This document shows positions 8,055 to 18,488 of a stretch of 64,000 nucleotides of DNA, one piece after another (the first letter of the stretch is position 1; each line of letters begins with the position of its first letter). Origin of the DNA: Pycnococcus provasolii (taxonomy: Eukaryota > Chlorophyta > Pseudoscourfieldiophyceae > Pseudoscourfieldiales > Pycnococcaceae); assembly GCA_938743325.2 (NCBI GenBank), contig OW568901.1:1-64000 (forward strand), written 5' to 3'. Position numbers and translations under genes: made by a program. The notes under the pieces were generated by a model. That model saw nothing but the letters and a program-made list of their open reading frames with translations. It was not told where the DNA came from and did not search any database.

Positions 8055-11000
8055 TCATTCGGACAAAGTCAGAGATGCGTCCAATGTCCTGTGTGAATCC
8101 ACGTCTCTTCCACCAACTTGAACTGCTATCCCTCCTCCTAACCCTTCATCGACGCCGACCTGGCTCGATTCACTCTGGTAACCGAGCTGAATATGTGGCT
8201 GCGCCCTGTGAAAGGTTCCCTGTCTTTTATAGTTCTCGAGCGACTTGACGAGCATTTTCTTCTTGTGGAAGAAGCTGTCGTCCATGTCAGCCTTGATGAG
8301 CTCCGCATCCGACATTCGTGCAATCTTCTCAAACTTATTTCCTTTGCCGCCGTGGAAAGCGACTCCCGCCCGTGCCTTGTTCATGAGATGTTGAGCCTTT
8401 TCTTTCAGTCGCTTCGTAAACACTCCAGTGAAGCACGAGAATGTGCGAATCGTTGGGATGTACGCCGGATTCGGCGGTCTGCTCTGCTTGACTTTCGGGA
8501 TTCCGTGTTTCCCCGAAATTGACACGGGCGATCTCGGTTTCCAAGGCTTGTAGATGAGAAGTGTCGAAAGAGCCACTGCCACGAACCAGAATATGCAAAG
8601 CATGAGTGCGTGCTCGTACGGCTCGACGTCCGAGTATCCCAAGTATGACAGTACCGCAATCGGCGATCGCGCGAGGCAGACGGCACGCTCGGACGTTCCA
8701 CGAAGAGCGATGGTAGCCTGCTCAATGACGTACGACTGGTTTGTCAGAGCCTGCACCGGGTCAATTGGTGCGGGAGGTGGCGGCACGACGCACGTGTCAG
8801 ACTGGCTGCGAAGGTTGATTTTCATCAGCGCACTGAACGCCCAAAACTCCGGATTGATGAGCATGCACAGCTGTGAAAGGCGCGGCGCATCGCCGTAGGG
8901 AAGAAAAAATCCGCTGAAAAGCTGGAAGAATGTTTCCATGCATCCGATGGCCCAAAGCGAGATGGTTGAAGGCTTCTTCATGAGATACGAAAAAACGAGC
9001 ACAACCGCCATGGAGATGGCTGCGTGCGTCACGGCGAACTGCCACATGATCACAACAGACTCGAGGTAGTCCTTGCGTACAAACTTGTCGAACATGATGG
9101 AGTACTCGATCGTGTACAGAGCCGTGGATGCGAGTCCTCCAAAGAACGCAAAGTGCATGCCAAACTGCACCACGTAGAGGATGAGCGGGGCAACCTTCGA
9201 GCTCGCCTCGTCGGGAATCACCTCCAGAGACGTCGTGATGTTGTCGACGACGAAAGGCGCGAAAATGGGTGCGGCGAGCATCGCCTTGTACATAGCCGCA
9301 GCCATGATGTGCCCATCTATGCGGTCACGGAACATCAAGCCGAAAACCAAGCCGGCAAGCACGGCGGTGATGATCGGCAGGATTGCCTTCACGGCCGATA
9401 TTCCCAGGTAGAAGCGCCCGGTGATTGCCCACAGCTGCGAAAGAAAGGATGGGCGCTGGGACTTCAGCACGAGGCGTTCTGGTCCTTCTTGCAGAGCGCG
9501 AGATATCGCCTCGTCAACACCCGGCCTCGTCTCCTGGTCAAACTTCTCCACGAGCCAGTCAAGCAGCGTGCTGCTCGAATTTGCCTCGGTGAGCACGTCC
9601 ATCACGATGTCCGCGGGATTTGTCTCGTCGAGAGCTTGCTGAAGCTCCTCCGCCGTCACCTCGCCGTCGTTGTTGGCGTCGAACATGCTGAGCTGCATGT
9701 CGTGAACGCAGTCCATGAAGTCGGAGATGGCATTCGCGGGTGTGCCGAAAAAGACGGAGAATCCCTTCACGAGAAGCGCCACCTTGTCAAACATCGTGAA
9801 GATTTCAATGCGAGGCTGGTGGATGGTAATCATGATTGTGCGCTGATGGTCTTTCGTGAGAGTGTGGAGCATCGAAATCAGCAGCAAGCTTGACGCGCTG
9901 TCCAGCCCGCTCGTCGGCTCGTCCATGAAGAGCACAGCCGGGTCGCGAAGTAGCTCGATCGCCACGGCGAGACGGCGCTTCTGGCCGCCGGACAGACCAC
10001 CCTGCGAGTTGGTACCGCCGAGAACGACGTCCGCGCGATCGGACAACCCGGTGTCGAAGAGAACCTCCGTCACGCGACGCAGGCGGTAGTCAAGGCACGC
10101 AGCCTCTTTCAAGAGTTCGGTATCCACCTTTCGGCCGAACACGTCCTTCGGTGGTGCGAGAATGTCCTCATCGAAGCTGACGTCGCCCGGCGTCGCCCTG
10201 CCGTTGCCAGTCGGGGACTGCTTTGGGCTACTCTCGCCATCCGAGGCACTATGGTCGCCGCGTGCACGAGAAGGCTTATGCTTCTCCAGGCGCATCACCG
10301 CGGCGTACGCGAGATTCTCCCTAGCGGTGAGCGTCTCGAAGTACGGCGCACCAAACTGCTTCACGTATCCGGAGCTCCTGCTCACGGTGGCCAGGGAGTA
10401 CTTCTTGAACTTGCGATGGTCGATGAGCGGAAATGCCGCGTGGTCATCCGCGGCGTACGGCACGCCACACGCAGCCCTCACGCCGCTGTAGAACCCTTCG
10501 TTGCGTCGGCCGGCGAGCATGTCCATCAACGTGGACTTCCCTGAGCCACTCGGTCCCATGATGGCGCACATTTCGCCCGGGTTCACAATGCCAGTCACCT
10601 GCTTGAGCAGAGGTGCGCTGATAGCCTTGTCCGTTGGCTGGGAGATGTGCCGCGAGCACACGACGCTGAACGTCTCTCCAAACACAAACTTGGGCGTAAC
10701 GGGCGTTGCGGGAAGTGGCATGTCCCTCGCATCAATCCCAAGGTTGGACTCGGATGGCCCGTACGAAGAAGAAACGCGCGTATCCAGGGCGTTCAAGTTT
10801 TTGGTGCCTGACATCGAGGATGCTTGCTGCAAGGCTAAGAACGACCGAAGTGGTCCACCTTTCGCAGACATGGACGAATTCACCGTCGAGCCGGCTGCTG
10901 CTCCGTCCGCCATCATTTTTTCGGTAAACAGCTTCGTTCGTCGCACGAGGTTGTCCTCTCCATACAACAATTTGCCCGCAGCGTTCACAATTTTGTGTCC

Positions 11001-11384
11001 CTTTCCCACGTTTGACGAACGCGTGTAGTACGAAAGCGCCATCCACGAAATCGAGCACCTCGGATTTTTGCGCAAGACGCGCTCTTTTTTCATATCGCCG
11101 TGCTCCAGGTCACCGCCGTGCTCCAGCAGATGGCTTGTGGCATCAGCTCCAATGGTAAGAATCTTGCGCTTTTCCAGCCGACGTGCTCGGCGCCTCTGTC
11201 GGTTGAAGACGAGCGCGCGCAACACGCTCGCGAAGAGGAGCAAGATCTGCGCTCCTACGAAAATAAGCACGAACACGCCACCCGCGCCTTTCCCAAAGGC
11301 GGTGAAGTCTCGCGACTCCGCCGCGTCAGCATGGCCCGTTTTGGACTGGAACAGAGTTCGAATCTCCTCTTCTGTCGCGGACAT
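8055..11384 (-). CDS. ABCG-type half transporter with an embedded EF-hand
   Basis: A protein of 1109 residues with the ABCG order, nucleotide-binding domain before membrane domain. It begins with an N-terminal membrane helix (about 34-60) and a basic cytosolic linker. The ATPase has Walker A GPSGSGKST (about 276), signature LSGGQKRR (about 465) and Walker B VLFMDEPTSGLDS. Right after the ATPase is DANNDGEVTAEEL (about 565), a canonical calcium-binding EF-hand loop. The membrane half (about 640-960) has five or six hydrophobic helices. A C-terminal tail of about 120 charged residues follows. ABCG half transporters dimerise to move lipids, sterols or other hydrophobic substrates; the substrate here cannot be told. 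The EF-hand suggests calcium control. The gene is single-exon and starts at the ATG at 11384. Confidence 0.87.
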   Translation of the reverse strand: MSATEEEIRTLFQSKTGHADAAESRDFTAFGKGAGGVFVLIFVGAQILLLFASVLRALVFNRQRRRARRLEKRKILTIGADATSHLLEHGGDLEHGDMKKERVLRKNPRCSISWMALSYYTRSSNVGKGHKIVNAAGKLLYGEDNLVRRTKLFTEKMMADGAAAGSTVNSSMSAKGGPLRSFLALQQASSMSGTKNLNALDTRVSSSYGPSESNLGIDARDMPLPATPVTPKFVFGETFSVVCSRHISQPTDKAISAPLLKQVTGIVNPGEMCAIMGPSGSGKSTLMDMLAGRRNEGFYSGVRAACGVPYAADDHAAFPLIDHRKFKKYSLATVSRSSGYVKQFGAPYFETLTARENLAYAAVMRLEKHKPSRARGDHSASDGESSPKQSPTGNGRATPGDVSFDEDILAPPKDVFGRKVDTELLKEAACLDYRLRRVTEVLFDTGLSDRADVVLGGTNSQGGLSGGQKRRLAVAIELLRDPAVLFMDEPTSGLDSASSLLLISMLHTLTKDHQRTIMITIHQPRIEIFTMFDKVALLVKGFSVFFGTPANAISDFMDCVHDMQLSMFDANNDGEVTAEELQQALDETNPADIVMDVLTEANSSSTLLDWLVEKFDQETRPGVDEAISRALQEGPERLVLKSQRPSFLSQLWAITGRFYLGISAVKAILPIITAVLAGLVFGLMFRDRIDGHIMAAAMYKAMLAAPIFAPFVVDNITTSLEVIPDEASSKVAPLILYVVQFGMHFAFFGGLASTALYTIEYSIMFDKFVRKDYLESVVIMWQFAVTHAAISMAVVLVFSYLMKKPSTISLWAIGCMETFFQLFSGFFLPYGDAPRLSQLCMLINPEFWAFSALMKINLRSQSDTCVVPPPPAPIDPVQALTNQSYVIEQATIALRGTSERAVCLARSPIAVLSYLGYSDVEPYEHALMLCIFWFVAVALSTLLIYKPWKPRSPVSISGKHGIPKVKQSRPPNPAYIPTIRTFSCFTGVFTKRLKEKAQHLMNKARAGVAFHGGKGNKFEKIARMSDAELIKADMDDSFFHKKKMLVKSLENYKRQGTFHRAQPHIQLGYQSESSQVGVDEGLGGGIAVQVGGRDVDSHRTLDASLTLSE

Positions 11385-12490
11385 GGTGGCAGTGTACCTG
11401 CGCGAGACCGTTGCCCCTTAGCCCGAGGCCTGGCACCGGCACGTAACGTCTCAAGCGAGTGTTTGGCAGAAGCACTACTCGGAGCACTTACTGCGAATAG
11501 AAAGTACAGTACAGTGCTCGTGCAGTAAGCTCTTCTCGCACGGCGTGGCCCAGCCAGCGTGTGATGGCGGAGAGGGAGAGGGGAGAGGGGAGGGGGAGGG
11601 AGGCGGCCGGTTTCCAAAAAGGCTTCGTGAACCTCCTGTGGAACCTCGTGGTGTTGCAGCTTGCATGGACGTGGTGTTCCCTTCTCGCATGCCAAGCCTA
11701 GGGTGAAACAAAGAACAAAGCCGTGTGTGTTTTGGTGAGGGAATTCGGTGATCACGTTATGGAGGAGCAGGACGGACAAGTATGTAGGGTACTACGATAC
11801 AACAGCCTGGTTGTGTGTGTGTCAGTGTGTGTGCAACTCGCTTATCGGGGGAAAAGAAAAAATCGGGCAGCAACGATACGGGGCTGGTAAGTACGGGAGA
11901 TCACGCAACTGGTCAGGGAAAAGTAATAAGGGGACAAAGTGGTGTTGATTCGGCACACCACCTTGCTGGCTGGCCACTTGGCACTTGGCCACACGCCTTC
12001 CTTCCCTGCGCCGACCGGTCCGACTGGGACTGGGACTGAGATGGGATGGATCCCCATCCTCCTCATCATAGACTACCATCAAAGTCATCACGAGACACGG
12101 GACTGGTCATTGGTCAAGGCGTCGATCGACACATGCGCAGGTCCTCCCTCCCCCAGACACACCGCCAGGCAGACGCGAGGCCGATGACCGAGAGAGATGG
12201 AAAAGGAGAGGGAGAGGAAACCCCAACACGGTGCGCCAACAGGGTCGCGGATCCAAGACGGAGGTGCTCTTGGCCTCGATTCCTATCCACACGCGGATTC
12301 TCTTCTATTCTCCCTCCCTGAAATGCAGATTTTCCGAGATTTCTCAACCGACTTTTCTCCAAACCTCGCCCCTCCTCCGACCTATGCGTCCGACTCAGAC
12401 GTCCCCCCCGGGCCCCTATTCAGCCGCCACCGAGCGCACGCACCAACACTCCCGTCATTCACGCAGTTCCTTGTCTCGTCAACAACCAAC
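11385..12490. other. Divergent promoter region between the ABCG and POR genes
   Basis: About 1.1 kb lie between two divergent start codons, so both promoters must be here. A purine-rich GGGAGAGGGG run is at about 11570-11600. A frame upstream of the POR ATG is open, but it lacks the character of the protein and is probably 5' UTR. No separate gene is supported. Confidence 0.55.
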
Positions 12491-13678
12491 ATGCTCGCTC
12501 CTTCCGCTAAGCTCTACAACGCACGTGCGCGTGCGAACGTGCGCGCGCCGTCCGTGCGTGCCGCTCGCCGACACGTCGCGGCGCGTGCGGCGGTGGACAC
12601 GCCGTCCGCCACGTCGCCGGCGACATCCTCCTCCTCCTCCCCTTCGAGCAAGAGGACCGTCGTCATCACCGGCGCATCCTCGGGACTGGGACTCAACGCC
12701 GCCAACTCGCTCATCAAGAACGGATGGCACGTCGTGTGCGCCGTGCGTGACTTCGCCAAGATGGAAATGAAAGCGACGCAGATGAACTTCCCCAAGGATT
12801 CGTTCAGCGTCTACCACTGCGACCTCGCCAGCCAGAAGAGTGTTCGTGCCTTTGCCGAGGCGCTTCAGGTGGACGGAGTGAACGTTGACGTGCTCATCTG
12901 CAACGCCGCTCTTTACCTGCCCTCCGGGCGTGCTCGCTGGCACCCACAGTTCACCGCGGACGGCTTTGAGCTCAGCATGGCATCCAACCACCTCGGACAC
13001 TTCAAGCTCGTGCACGAGCTCTTCCCTCTGCTCAAGGCGTCCGCGGAAGCTGGACGCAAGCCGAGGTGCATCATTCTCGGAAGCGTGACGGGCAACACGA
13101 ACACCGTCGCGGGACAGGTGCCGCCCAAGGCGAACCTTGGAGACTTGAGCGGGCTTGCGGAGGGTGCGCCGCTTGCGGACAAGTCGTTGTTCGACGGCGC
13201 CAAGGCGTACAAAGATTCCAAGCTGTGCAACATGCTGACGATGCGCGAGCTTGAAAATCGCTACAACGACTCAGGAATCATCTTCTCGAGCCTGTACCCC
13301 GGCTGCATCGCAGAAACGGGGCTGTTCCGCAACCACACAAACGTCTTCCGCTTCCTGTTCCCCCTTCTGCAGAAGAACCTCACGAAGGGATACGTCAGCG
13401 AGGAGGAGGCTGGCGAGCGTCTCGCGACCATCGCGGAGTCGGAGGACACGGCCGAGAGCGGCCAATACTGGGCGTGGCGCGGAGGAGGCGACGATCTCGT
13501 CGAGAACTACAACACGAAGGATCGTGGCACTCCCATCAAAAACCAGCCGAGCACGGACGTGCAAGACGACGCCAAGGCGAAGAAGTTGTTCGAGATCTCC
13601 ATGGATCTGTGCAACATCTCCGAGTTTGGTGCTCCCGCACCTGTCGCTGCCGCGAAGTCGAAGGTGTCCACCGCTTGA
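12491..13678 (+). CDS. POR: Light-dependent protochlorophyllide oxidoreductase, plastid-targeted
   Basis: A 395-residue short-chain dehydrogenase. From the ATG at 12491 there are about 55 residues rich in Ala, Arg and Ser and poor in acids, a typical chloroplast transit peptide. Then comes the Rossmann NADPH motif TGASSGLG, the core strand ICNAALY and the catalytic pair YKDSK (Tyr and Lys). ASNHLGHF, LYPGCIAETGLF and the C-terminal YVSEEEAGERLA are specific to the POR family and exclude other SDRs. The enzyme reduces the C17-C18 double bond of protochlorophyllide with NADPH and light, the light-triggered step of chlorophyll synthesis. An earlier in-frame ATG at 12197 would add a non-transit-like extension, so I prefer 12491. 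No conserved post-stop element is present. Confidence 0.95.
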   Translation: MLAPSAKLYNARARANVRAPSVRAARRHVAARAAVDTPSATSPATSSSSSPSSKRTVVITGASSGLGLNAANSLIKNGWHVVCAVRDFAKMEMKATQMNFPKDSFSVYHCDLASQKSVRAFAEALQVDGVNVDVLICNAALYLPSGRARWHPQFTADGFELSMASNHLGHFKLVHELFPLLKASAEAGRKPRCIILGSVTGNTNTVAGQVPPKANLGDLSGLAEGAPLADKSLFDGAKAYKDSKLCNMLTMRELENRYNDSGIIFSSLYPGCIAETGLFRNHTNVFRFLFPLLQKNLTKGYVSEEEAGERLATIAESEDTAESGQYWAWRGGGDDLVENYNTKDRGTPIKNQPSTDVQDDAKAKKLFEISMDLCNISEFGAPAPVAAAKSKVSTA

Positions 13679-13787
13679 AAATGAGTACGCATACATGGGG
13701 GTGTTTTTAGAGGAGTTCTAATGTTTAGCGTGTTTTTTTTTTGCTTTTTTAATCAAAATTCGTCCCATTTGTTTTCTCAAGCATCCA

Positions 13788-13822
13788 CGTGTCGTGTCGT
13801 GTCGTGTCGTGTCGTGTATGTT
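13788..13822. repeat. GTGTC pentanucleotide microsatellite
   Basis: About six tandem GTGTC units lie between the convergent POR and RING-protein genes. The run is short and probably has no function. Confidence 0.8.
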
Positions 13823-13915
13823 GTTCGCGCAATTGGAGACGGGAAAAAAACACCGCCAACCTTACTATCGACGAACGACACGTGAGTGAGAAGTGACTCG
13901 TCTAGACAACTTTGT

Positions 13916-13959
13916 CGTTGGATGAAGTAAGTAGTAAAGTACATTCGATTACTGAATGA
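13916..13959 (-). repeat. Conserved post-stop element, copy 2
   Basis: On the minus strand this reads TCATTCAGTAATCGAATG, then TACTTTACTACTTACTTC and ATCCAACG. It starts 7 bp after the stop codon of the RING-like gene. Relative to the other copies it carries a small TACT insertion in the middle. Confidence 0.75.
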
Positions 13960-13966
13960 GCCAATC

Positions 13967-15590
13967 TTAGCTCGCTGCTGACTTGAGCGCCTTCTGAGCC
14001 TTTGCAAGCTCTGAGCCAAGACCACGCGAATGTGGTGCCGACTGACCGAGAGTTGTACGCACGTCATGCATGCGCTCAAATCGCTCCCACATTTCCACGA
14101 CACGTGGCGACGGCGAGGACACGAGCGCGACTGGTGCAAGCGTCGCGGGTGCACGTTCCGCACCCGTTTTCGTGGCATTTGCAGAGGATGAGCTGCCATT
14201 TGCATGCGGCACGCCGAAGTATGCCGATCGTGCTAGGTTCGGAGAGAGGCATGCGTCGCAGCCGGCTGGACAGGCGACTGGCGCCGCGACGCTGCCACCA
14301 GCGACGGCGTCAACGAGCGAACAGACGCACGACGGACACAAGGGATGGCCGCATTCCAGGAATGTTCCCCTGCTCGCATCTTTCTGCCAGCCCAAGCAGA
14401 GGCGGCAGTAAAAGCCTCGTGGTGTCGTGGTCGCTGATCCACCTCCAAAATTTCCAGAGCTGCCCGCACGAGGTAAGCTGACATCAAGCAGAGGGGACGA
14501 TTCCGGAATGCCGCCGATGCTTCCTCCGTGCGCAGGAGTGTCCATCGAGTCCATCGTCTGGTGCAGACAATGGTACAGCTCAGGGTCGGCATCCGGCCTT
14601 GGTCCGGCCAAGCTCAGTTGCTGGAATAGCCAAGCGAGGCGCTTCTGCACGTCAGTGGCGGCGCCAGCTCCGACTGCTCCCGAAATTCTACCGAGCGATG
14701 CCGCCGCGGCGTCGTCGACGATGCGTGCTGCACATGCAAGCGCGAATCGACGGTAGTCCACCTCACGCCTTGCAGCGCGCGGCGCGGCAGAGAGCGCCGC
14801 AAACTTGCCTCGCGTCGCACCTGTGGCGCTCGCGAGCGCCGCCAGCGCGCCGCTGTGTGGCGGCTGCGGCCAGTCTCCGCGCCGTCTTCGGAACACCTCC
14901 GCCTCCAGACGGTGCAGACCAGCTTGCCTCCTCGCGTCGACAAGCCGTCTGGTTTGCAACCTCAGCTCAGCCGCCTGCGAGCGAAGCGCTGGCGTTCTCC
15001 ACCCCTCGTTCCAAGTCACGTAGGCTGCAAAGGCTGCGGCGACAACTGATGCTAGCAAGCCTCCGTGCCCGATACGGCCCGCTGCAAGCGCCCTGGCTAC
15101 GGATGCGAGAACAGCTGCGACGACGACGAGCGTTGCGGTAAGCAGAGCCAGCGATGCGAGTGCGAGAAGCCTCCTCCGTCTCGACGACAAGCTTGCTGTG
15201 GTCTGAAACGCGTACGCGATCGATCGCAGTGCGCCGACTGCCGAGCCCTTCGGGTGACGCGTCAACCTACAGTGCAGGTGTGTGTGTGCGTGGTTTTGGT
15301 TCATGGGCGAGTGAGTGAGTACCTGCCGTTTGTGTTTTCTGCGTAGAAAAGGCCCGAGTTGTCCGGGTGTCGCGACTTGTAGCATACCTGTTATCGTCGT
15401 CGTCGAGCGGCGCGGCCGCCACGCCCTCGTGCAAGACGCCCGTGCCCGCTGACACGCCCGCCGCGAGCCCGGAGTTTGCGCGGGTGAGCTGTCCGTCGAT
15501 GCGTGCGTGCTCGAGTTGCGTTTTGTCGAGTCCGGCGTGCGGCCTGTGCCTGTGCGTGCTGGCCGTGTACCCGCCGAGCGACGACGCCAT
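13967..15590 (-). CDS. Membrane-anchored RING-like zinc-finger protein, two exons
   Basis: Exon 1 is 15590-15388 and exon 2 is 15266-13967. The 121-bp intron begins GTATGC and ends TGTAG, and the splice restores an Arg codon, giving about 500 residues. After a polar N-terminus with DDDDN, a long hydrophobic stretch (LLALASLALLTATLVVVAAVL and beyond) gives one or two membrane spans. A helical middle follows, and near residue 380 there is a cysteine-rich domain, CRLC...CGHPLCPSC...CPAGCDAC, spaced like a RING/treble-clef finger. RING domains mostly serve as E3 ubiquitin ligases, so a membrane-bound E3 is likely but not shown. The single-exon reading of the longer frame to 15694 would put implausible sequence before the membrane span. 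Confidence 0.68.
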
Positions 15591-15716
15591 GCTATGCTAG
15601 TCTGTTCTGGGGGGGAGCCTCCGAAGAGAGAAGAAGGGCGACGGCGACGAGAAAAGGAAGGGGGAGGGGAGGGCTGACGGGGGAACACAATCAACGCCGA
15701 ATGGAGCTCCTGCCGA

Positions 15717-15750
15717 ACCCTAACCGGCTAACCCTAACCCTAATCCAATC
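15717..15750. repeat. Short interstitial telomere-like block
   Basis: Three CCCTAA hexamers, one separated by a CCGG interruption, lie about 55 bp before the thioredoxin-fold gene start. In plants, one or two such units near start sites act as telo-box promoter elements. The position fits that, but chance or a repair scar is equally possible. Confidence 0.55.
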
Positions 15751-15802
15751 CCTCCCGAGTTCCTCCTCCTTTCGAACACGCCGCTCCCTTCCCATTCGTC
15801 CC

Positions 15803-16330
15803 ATGGCGCGCCATTGTCGCCTGCCCCTCGCCTTCGCCTTCGTCGTCGCCGTCGCCCTGTCCTCCTCCCGGACCGCGCACGCGCTCCTCACGCTCGACGA
15901 CGCAAACTTCGAGCACGACACGCAGGCATCCACGGGGCAGACGACGGGAAGATGGCTCGTGCTCGCCGTCTCACGCGCAAACAAGGAACTCGACATCGAG
16001 TGGGAAGACGCGCTGTCCTTTGAGACGCCGAGAGACGACGGGCTCATCGCCGCTGTGGTGACGTGCTCGACTTCGCCGAAGACGTGCAAGCGGCTTGGAG
16101 TGTCCGACGCGGGGAAGAATAAACTTATGCTCTTCCGCGACCAGAAACTGTACGTTGCCGAGAACGCGTCACAGCTCGCCGAACGAGACGCGGTGCTGGC
16201 GTGGGCAACAGAAGGATACAAAACAGCGTCACAAAGGATGAACGTGCCACCTGAACCGAGCGTGCTGAGTGAGACGGTCGAGTGGGTTCAAGGCTTGCTT
16301 GGAAAGAAGAGAGCACGCGCCGAGTTGTGA
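15803..16330 (+). CDS. Secretory thioredoxin-fold protein without CxxC
   Basis: A 175-residue protein starting at the ATG at 15803. Residues 1-28 form a clear signal peptide (LPLAFAFVVAVALSSS, then AHA). The mature part begins LLTLDDANFEHDT, the opening of PDI-type thioredoxin domains, and continues with WLVLAVS and the strand KNKLMLFRDQKLYVAE. The redox CxxC pair is absent at its usual place; two cysteines lie further on (TCSTSPKTC). A redox-inactive PDI-like chaperone or adaptor of the secretory pathway is the best guess. It is much shorter than a true PDI. The C-terminus ends KKRARAEL, with no KDEL signal, although a final EL is present. Confidence 0.6.
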   Translation: MARHCRLPLAFAFVVAVALSSSRTAHALLTLDDANFEHDTQASTGQTTGRWLVLAVSRANKELDIEWEDALSFETPRDDGLIAAVVTCSTSPKTCKRLGVSDAGKNKLMLFRDQKLYVAENASQLAERDAVLAWATEGYKTASQRMNVPPEPSVLSETVEWVQGLLGKKRARAEL

Positions 16331-16462
16331 TGCAATTTCTTCATTTTGATTTGATATAAACTTGTAACTACATGGTTTTCAACTCTCGACGTTGTTCATT
16401 CACCCACACACGGATTGTTGGTTCATAATATTTTTCACTCCATCCAGCAAGAAAAGCTCTTC

Positions 16463-17578
16463 TCATCTCCTCCATTCCGCCGCGGCGGACAACGACGACG
16501 ACGTGCTGTTATCGCCATACACGAAGATCAACTCAAAGTCGCGAACGAGCTTGCTGCGAAACCTTGGCGCGTTGTTCCAGATCACCAACGCATTCCCCTC
16601 CTCCACGCTTGCGGGACGGTGGCTTGACATGCGCGCGGCATTCACGATGCGGCGTGCCATTTCCTGCGTCACCGTCACAGCCGCGGGCGAGTGCGGAATC
16701 GCGTCGCTCTTCCACTCGAACGGATTCTTTTCCGGGTGCCACTGCGTTCCGCTGATCGGGTAACCTGCCTTGTTCTCCACCGTACTCAAGTACTCCTTGC
16801 CTTGTCGGTCGAACGACGTCGAAAGCACGTTCCACGTGTCGCGCAGCAGAGCGTCCGTCTCGTACGTCTCGGGCGTGACCCCCTCGACGTGATTCTCAAG
16901 CAGCACAGGCGGCTTCATTTGAAGTCGCTCACGCAGTTCCTCACCCTCAAGTCCGCCCCCTCCGAACATGTAGCTCGTGGCTGCCGCAGGCGTGAGGTGG
17001 AGCTCGTTGGGGTGTTCCTTCGAGTCGAAGCCGTGACTGAGAACGTCCGTGCGGTTCGCGGAGAACTGCATGAGCATTTGAAAGCCCATGCAAACGCCGT
17101 GTATGACGAACGGGTCGCCCGCGGCATTCGTCGCAATGGCCTTTTCGTAAAACCTTCTCGCCGTTCGCGCGAACGCCTCCGCGGCCGTGGCATCGTTTCC
17201 CACGGTGCCTCCTGGAAGAATGAGTCCGTTAATGGCTTCGAACTTGCGGTCGTTGACGTCGTCGCTGTCCGTGTAGACGATGGGCACCGCGCGCGCGCCG
17301 GCCGACTCGACGAACTGCACGTACGACGCGGCAAGGTAGCTGACTCCCGGGTTTTTGTGAAAGAGCGGCTGAGACAGGATTCCAATCAGAGGCTTATCGT
17401 TGAGGTCGTTTTTGGGAAGAACGACGTCGTCTGGCGAAGGGTTGCCACTCTGCAGGTATCGCGCTGCGTCAACACCGCGAGGAGCCAACAACGCAAGGAG
17501 GAGAAGAAGCCAGGAACCCTTTGCGGAGAGAGGCAAGTTGGCCTTGGCGGAACATGCATGGCGGCCGTGCATATGCAT
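16463..17578 (-). CDS. GGH: Gamma-glutamyl hydrolase (class I glutamine amidotransferase-like)
   Basis: A 371-residue protein from the ATG at 17578. A hydrophobic N-terminus (WLLLLLALLA, then VDA) is a signal peptide. The mature domain starts PLIGILSQPLF and has the class I amidotransferase fold: LILPGGTV, the nucleophile Cys in HGVCMGFQ and the catalytic His in GTQWHPEKNPFEW. These are characteristic of gamma-glutamyl hydrolase, which trims polyglutamate tails from folates in the vacuole or lysosome. The C-terminal part (FRSKLVRDFELIFVYG) also matches the plant and animal enzymes. An upstream in-frame ATG at 17734 would place non-signal sequence first, so the later start is chosen. A compact serine-rich tail ends the protein. 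Confidence 0.9.
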   Translation of the reverse strand: MHMHGRHACSAKANLPLSAKGSWLLLLLALLAPRGVDAARYLQSGNPSPDDVVLPKNDLNDKPLIGILSQPLFHKNPGVSYLAASYVQFVESAGARAVPIVYTDSDDVNDRKFEAINGLILPGGTVGNDATAAEAFARTARRFYEKAIATNAAGDPFVIHGVCMGFQMLMQFSANRTDVLSHGFDSKEHPNELHLTPAAATSYMFGGGGLEGEELRERLQMKPPVLLENHVEGVTPETYETDALLRDTWNVLSTSFDRQGKEYLSTVENKAGYPISGTQWHPEKNPFEWKSDAIPHSPAAVTVTQEMARRIVNAARMSSHRPASVEEGNALVIWNNAPRFRSKLVRDFELIFVYGDNSTSSSLSAAAEWRR

Positions 17579-18488
17579 AGATGGGTCTTCTCCAGGGAAG
17601 AAGAAGGGGAATCGAATGGCGGCCGGAGGAAGGAGGAGGGAGGAGGAGGGAGGGGAGTGGGCAACCTCCGAGTACAGTATTTTGGTTATGTACCAGCCAG
17701 CGGAACTCAACAACAACAACAGCGAGAAATACATACCACTATGTAGACTATTTCTCTCCGCCCTCCTTCACGAGGAAGTCCGACCGAGTACCGACTCGCC
17801 CAAATGTCGCCCTGTACTCTGTCGGAGCACATACAATAACTACCCTATCGTAGGTAGTCCTGATGAGGCGACGACAGAAGGCGAGTATTGCCGCAGAAGG
17901 ACCTTAAAAAATAACACCCCTGGGGTTCTACGATAGCAAACACCGATGAGGAGGAGGGGAGGAGGAGGAGAGGGGGAAACCGAAAAAGAAAGGCCAAAAA
18001 CGACGACGACAAAGAAAAAGAAAAGAGAAAAAAGAAAAAAGGGAGGGGAGAAACGACGAAGGAGGAAAGACCGAAGGAGGCGGCGAGAAGTTGTGAGCAC
18101 AGCACCAACAGTGGTACCCGAACGGGAAGCCCAATGCACCAAACTAAACGTCTGGCGAAATCTAGGTCTTTTCCCCCAACCCTCTCCCTTCTCCCCCCCC
18201 CCGGGGGCCCGGCGTTCCCCCCTGACACCTGAGGAAGGGATTTTCTCGCCGCGTCCCTCCCTCCCTCCCCTGAGGCCCCTCCCTCGTCGTGGAAGGTAGA
18301 GGCGGCGGCTTTGAGAACCACGCCCCTCCCCTCCGTCCCCTCGGGTCCCTCCCCCTCCCCCTCGGGTCCCCATCAGGTGTTCAGGCAACATCCCGTACCT
18401 TCCCATCGCACCACAACAACAACACACCTCTATTGAACGAGGTGATTAGGTAATTACCTTCACACCTTCAAATAACAGTAGTACCATA
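17579..18488. other. Divergent promoter region with long purine/pyrimidine-biased tracts
   Basis: About 900 bp separate the divergent gamma-glutamyl hydrolase and Ded1-like genes. From about 17944 to 18090 the plus strand is almost pure purine (GAGGAGG, AAGAAAAAG runs) and about 18180-18360 is C/T-rich. A CTGACACCTGAGG motif at about 18222 repeats one found at 1887. The open frames here are low-complexity artefacts. No gene is supported. Confidence 0.6.

Noticed and set aside
17840-18427. Reverse and forward frames rich in Arg/Lys or Pro/Ser before the helicase gene
   Set aside because: Produced by purine and pyrimidine tracts; there are no domains and no consistent frame.
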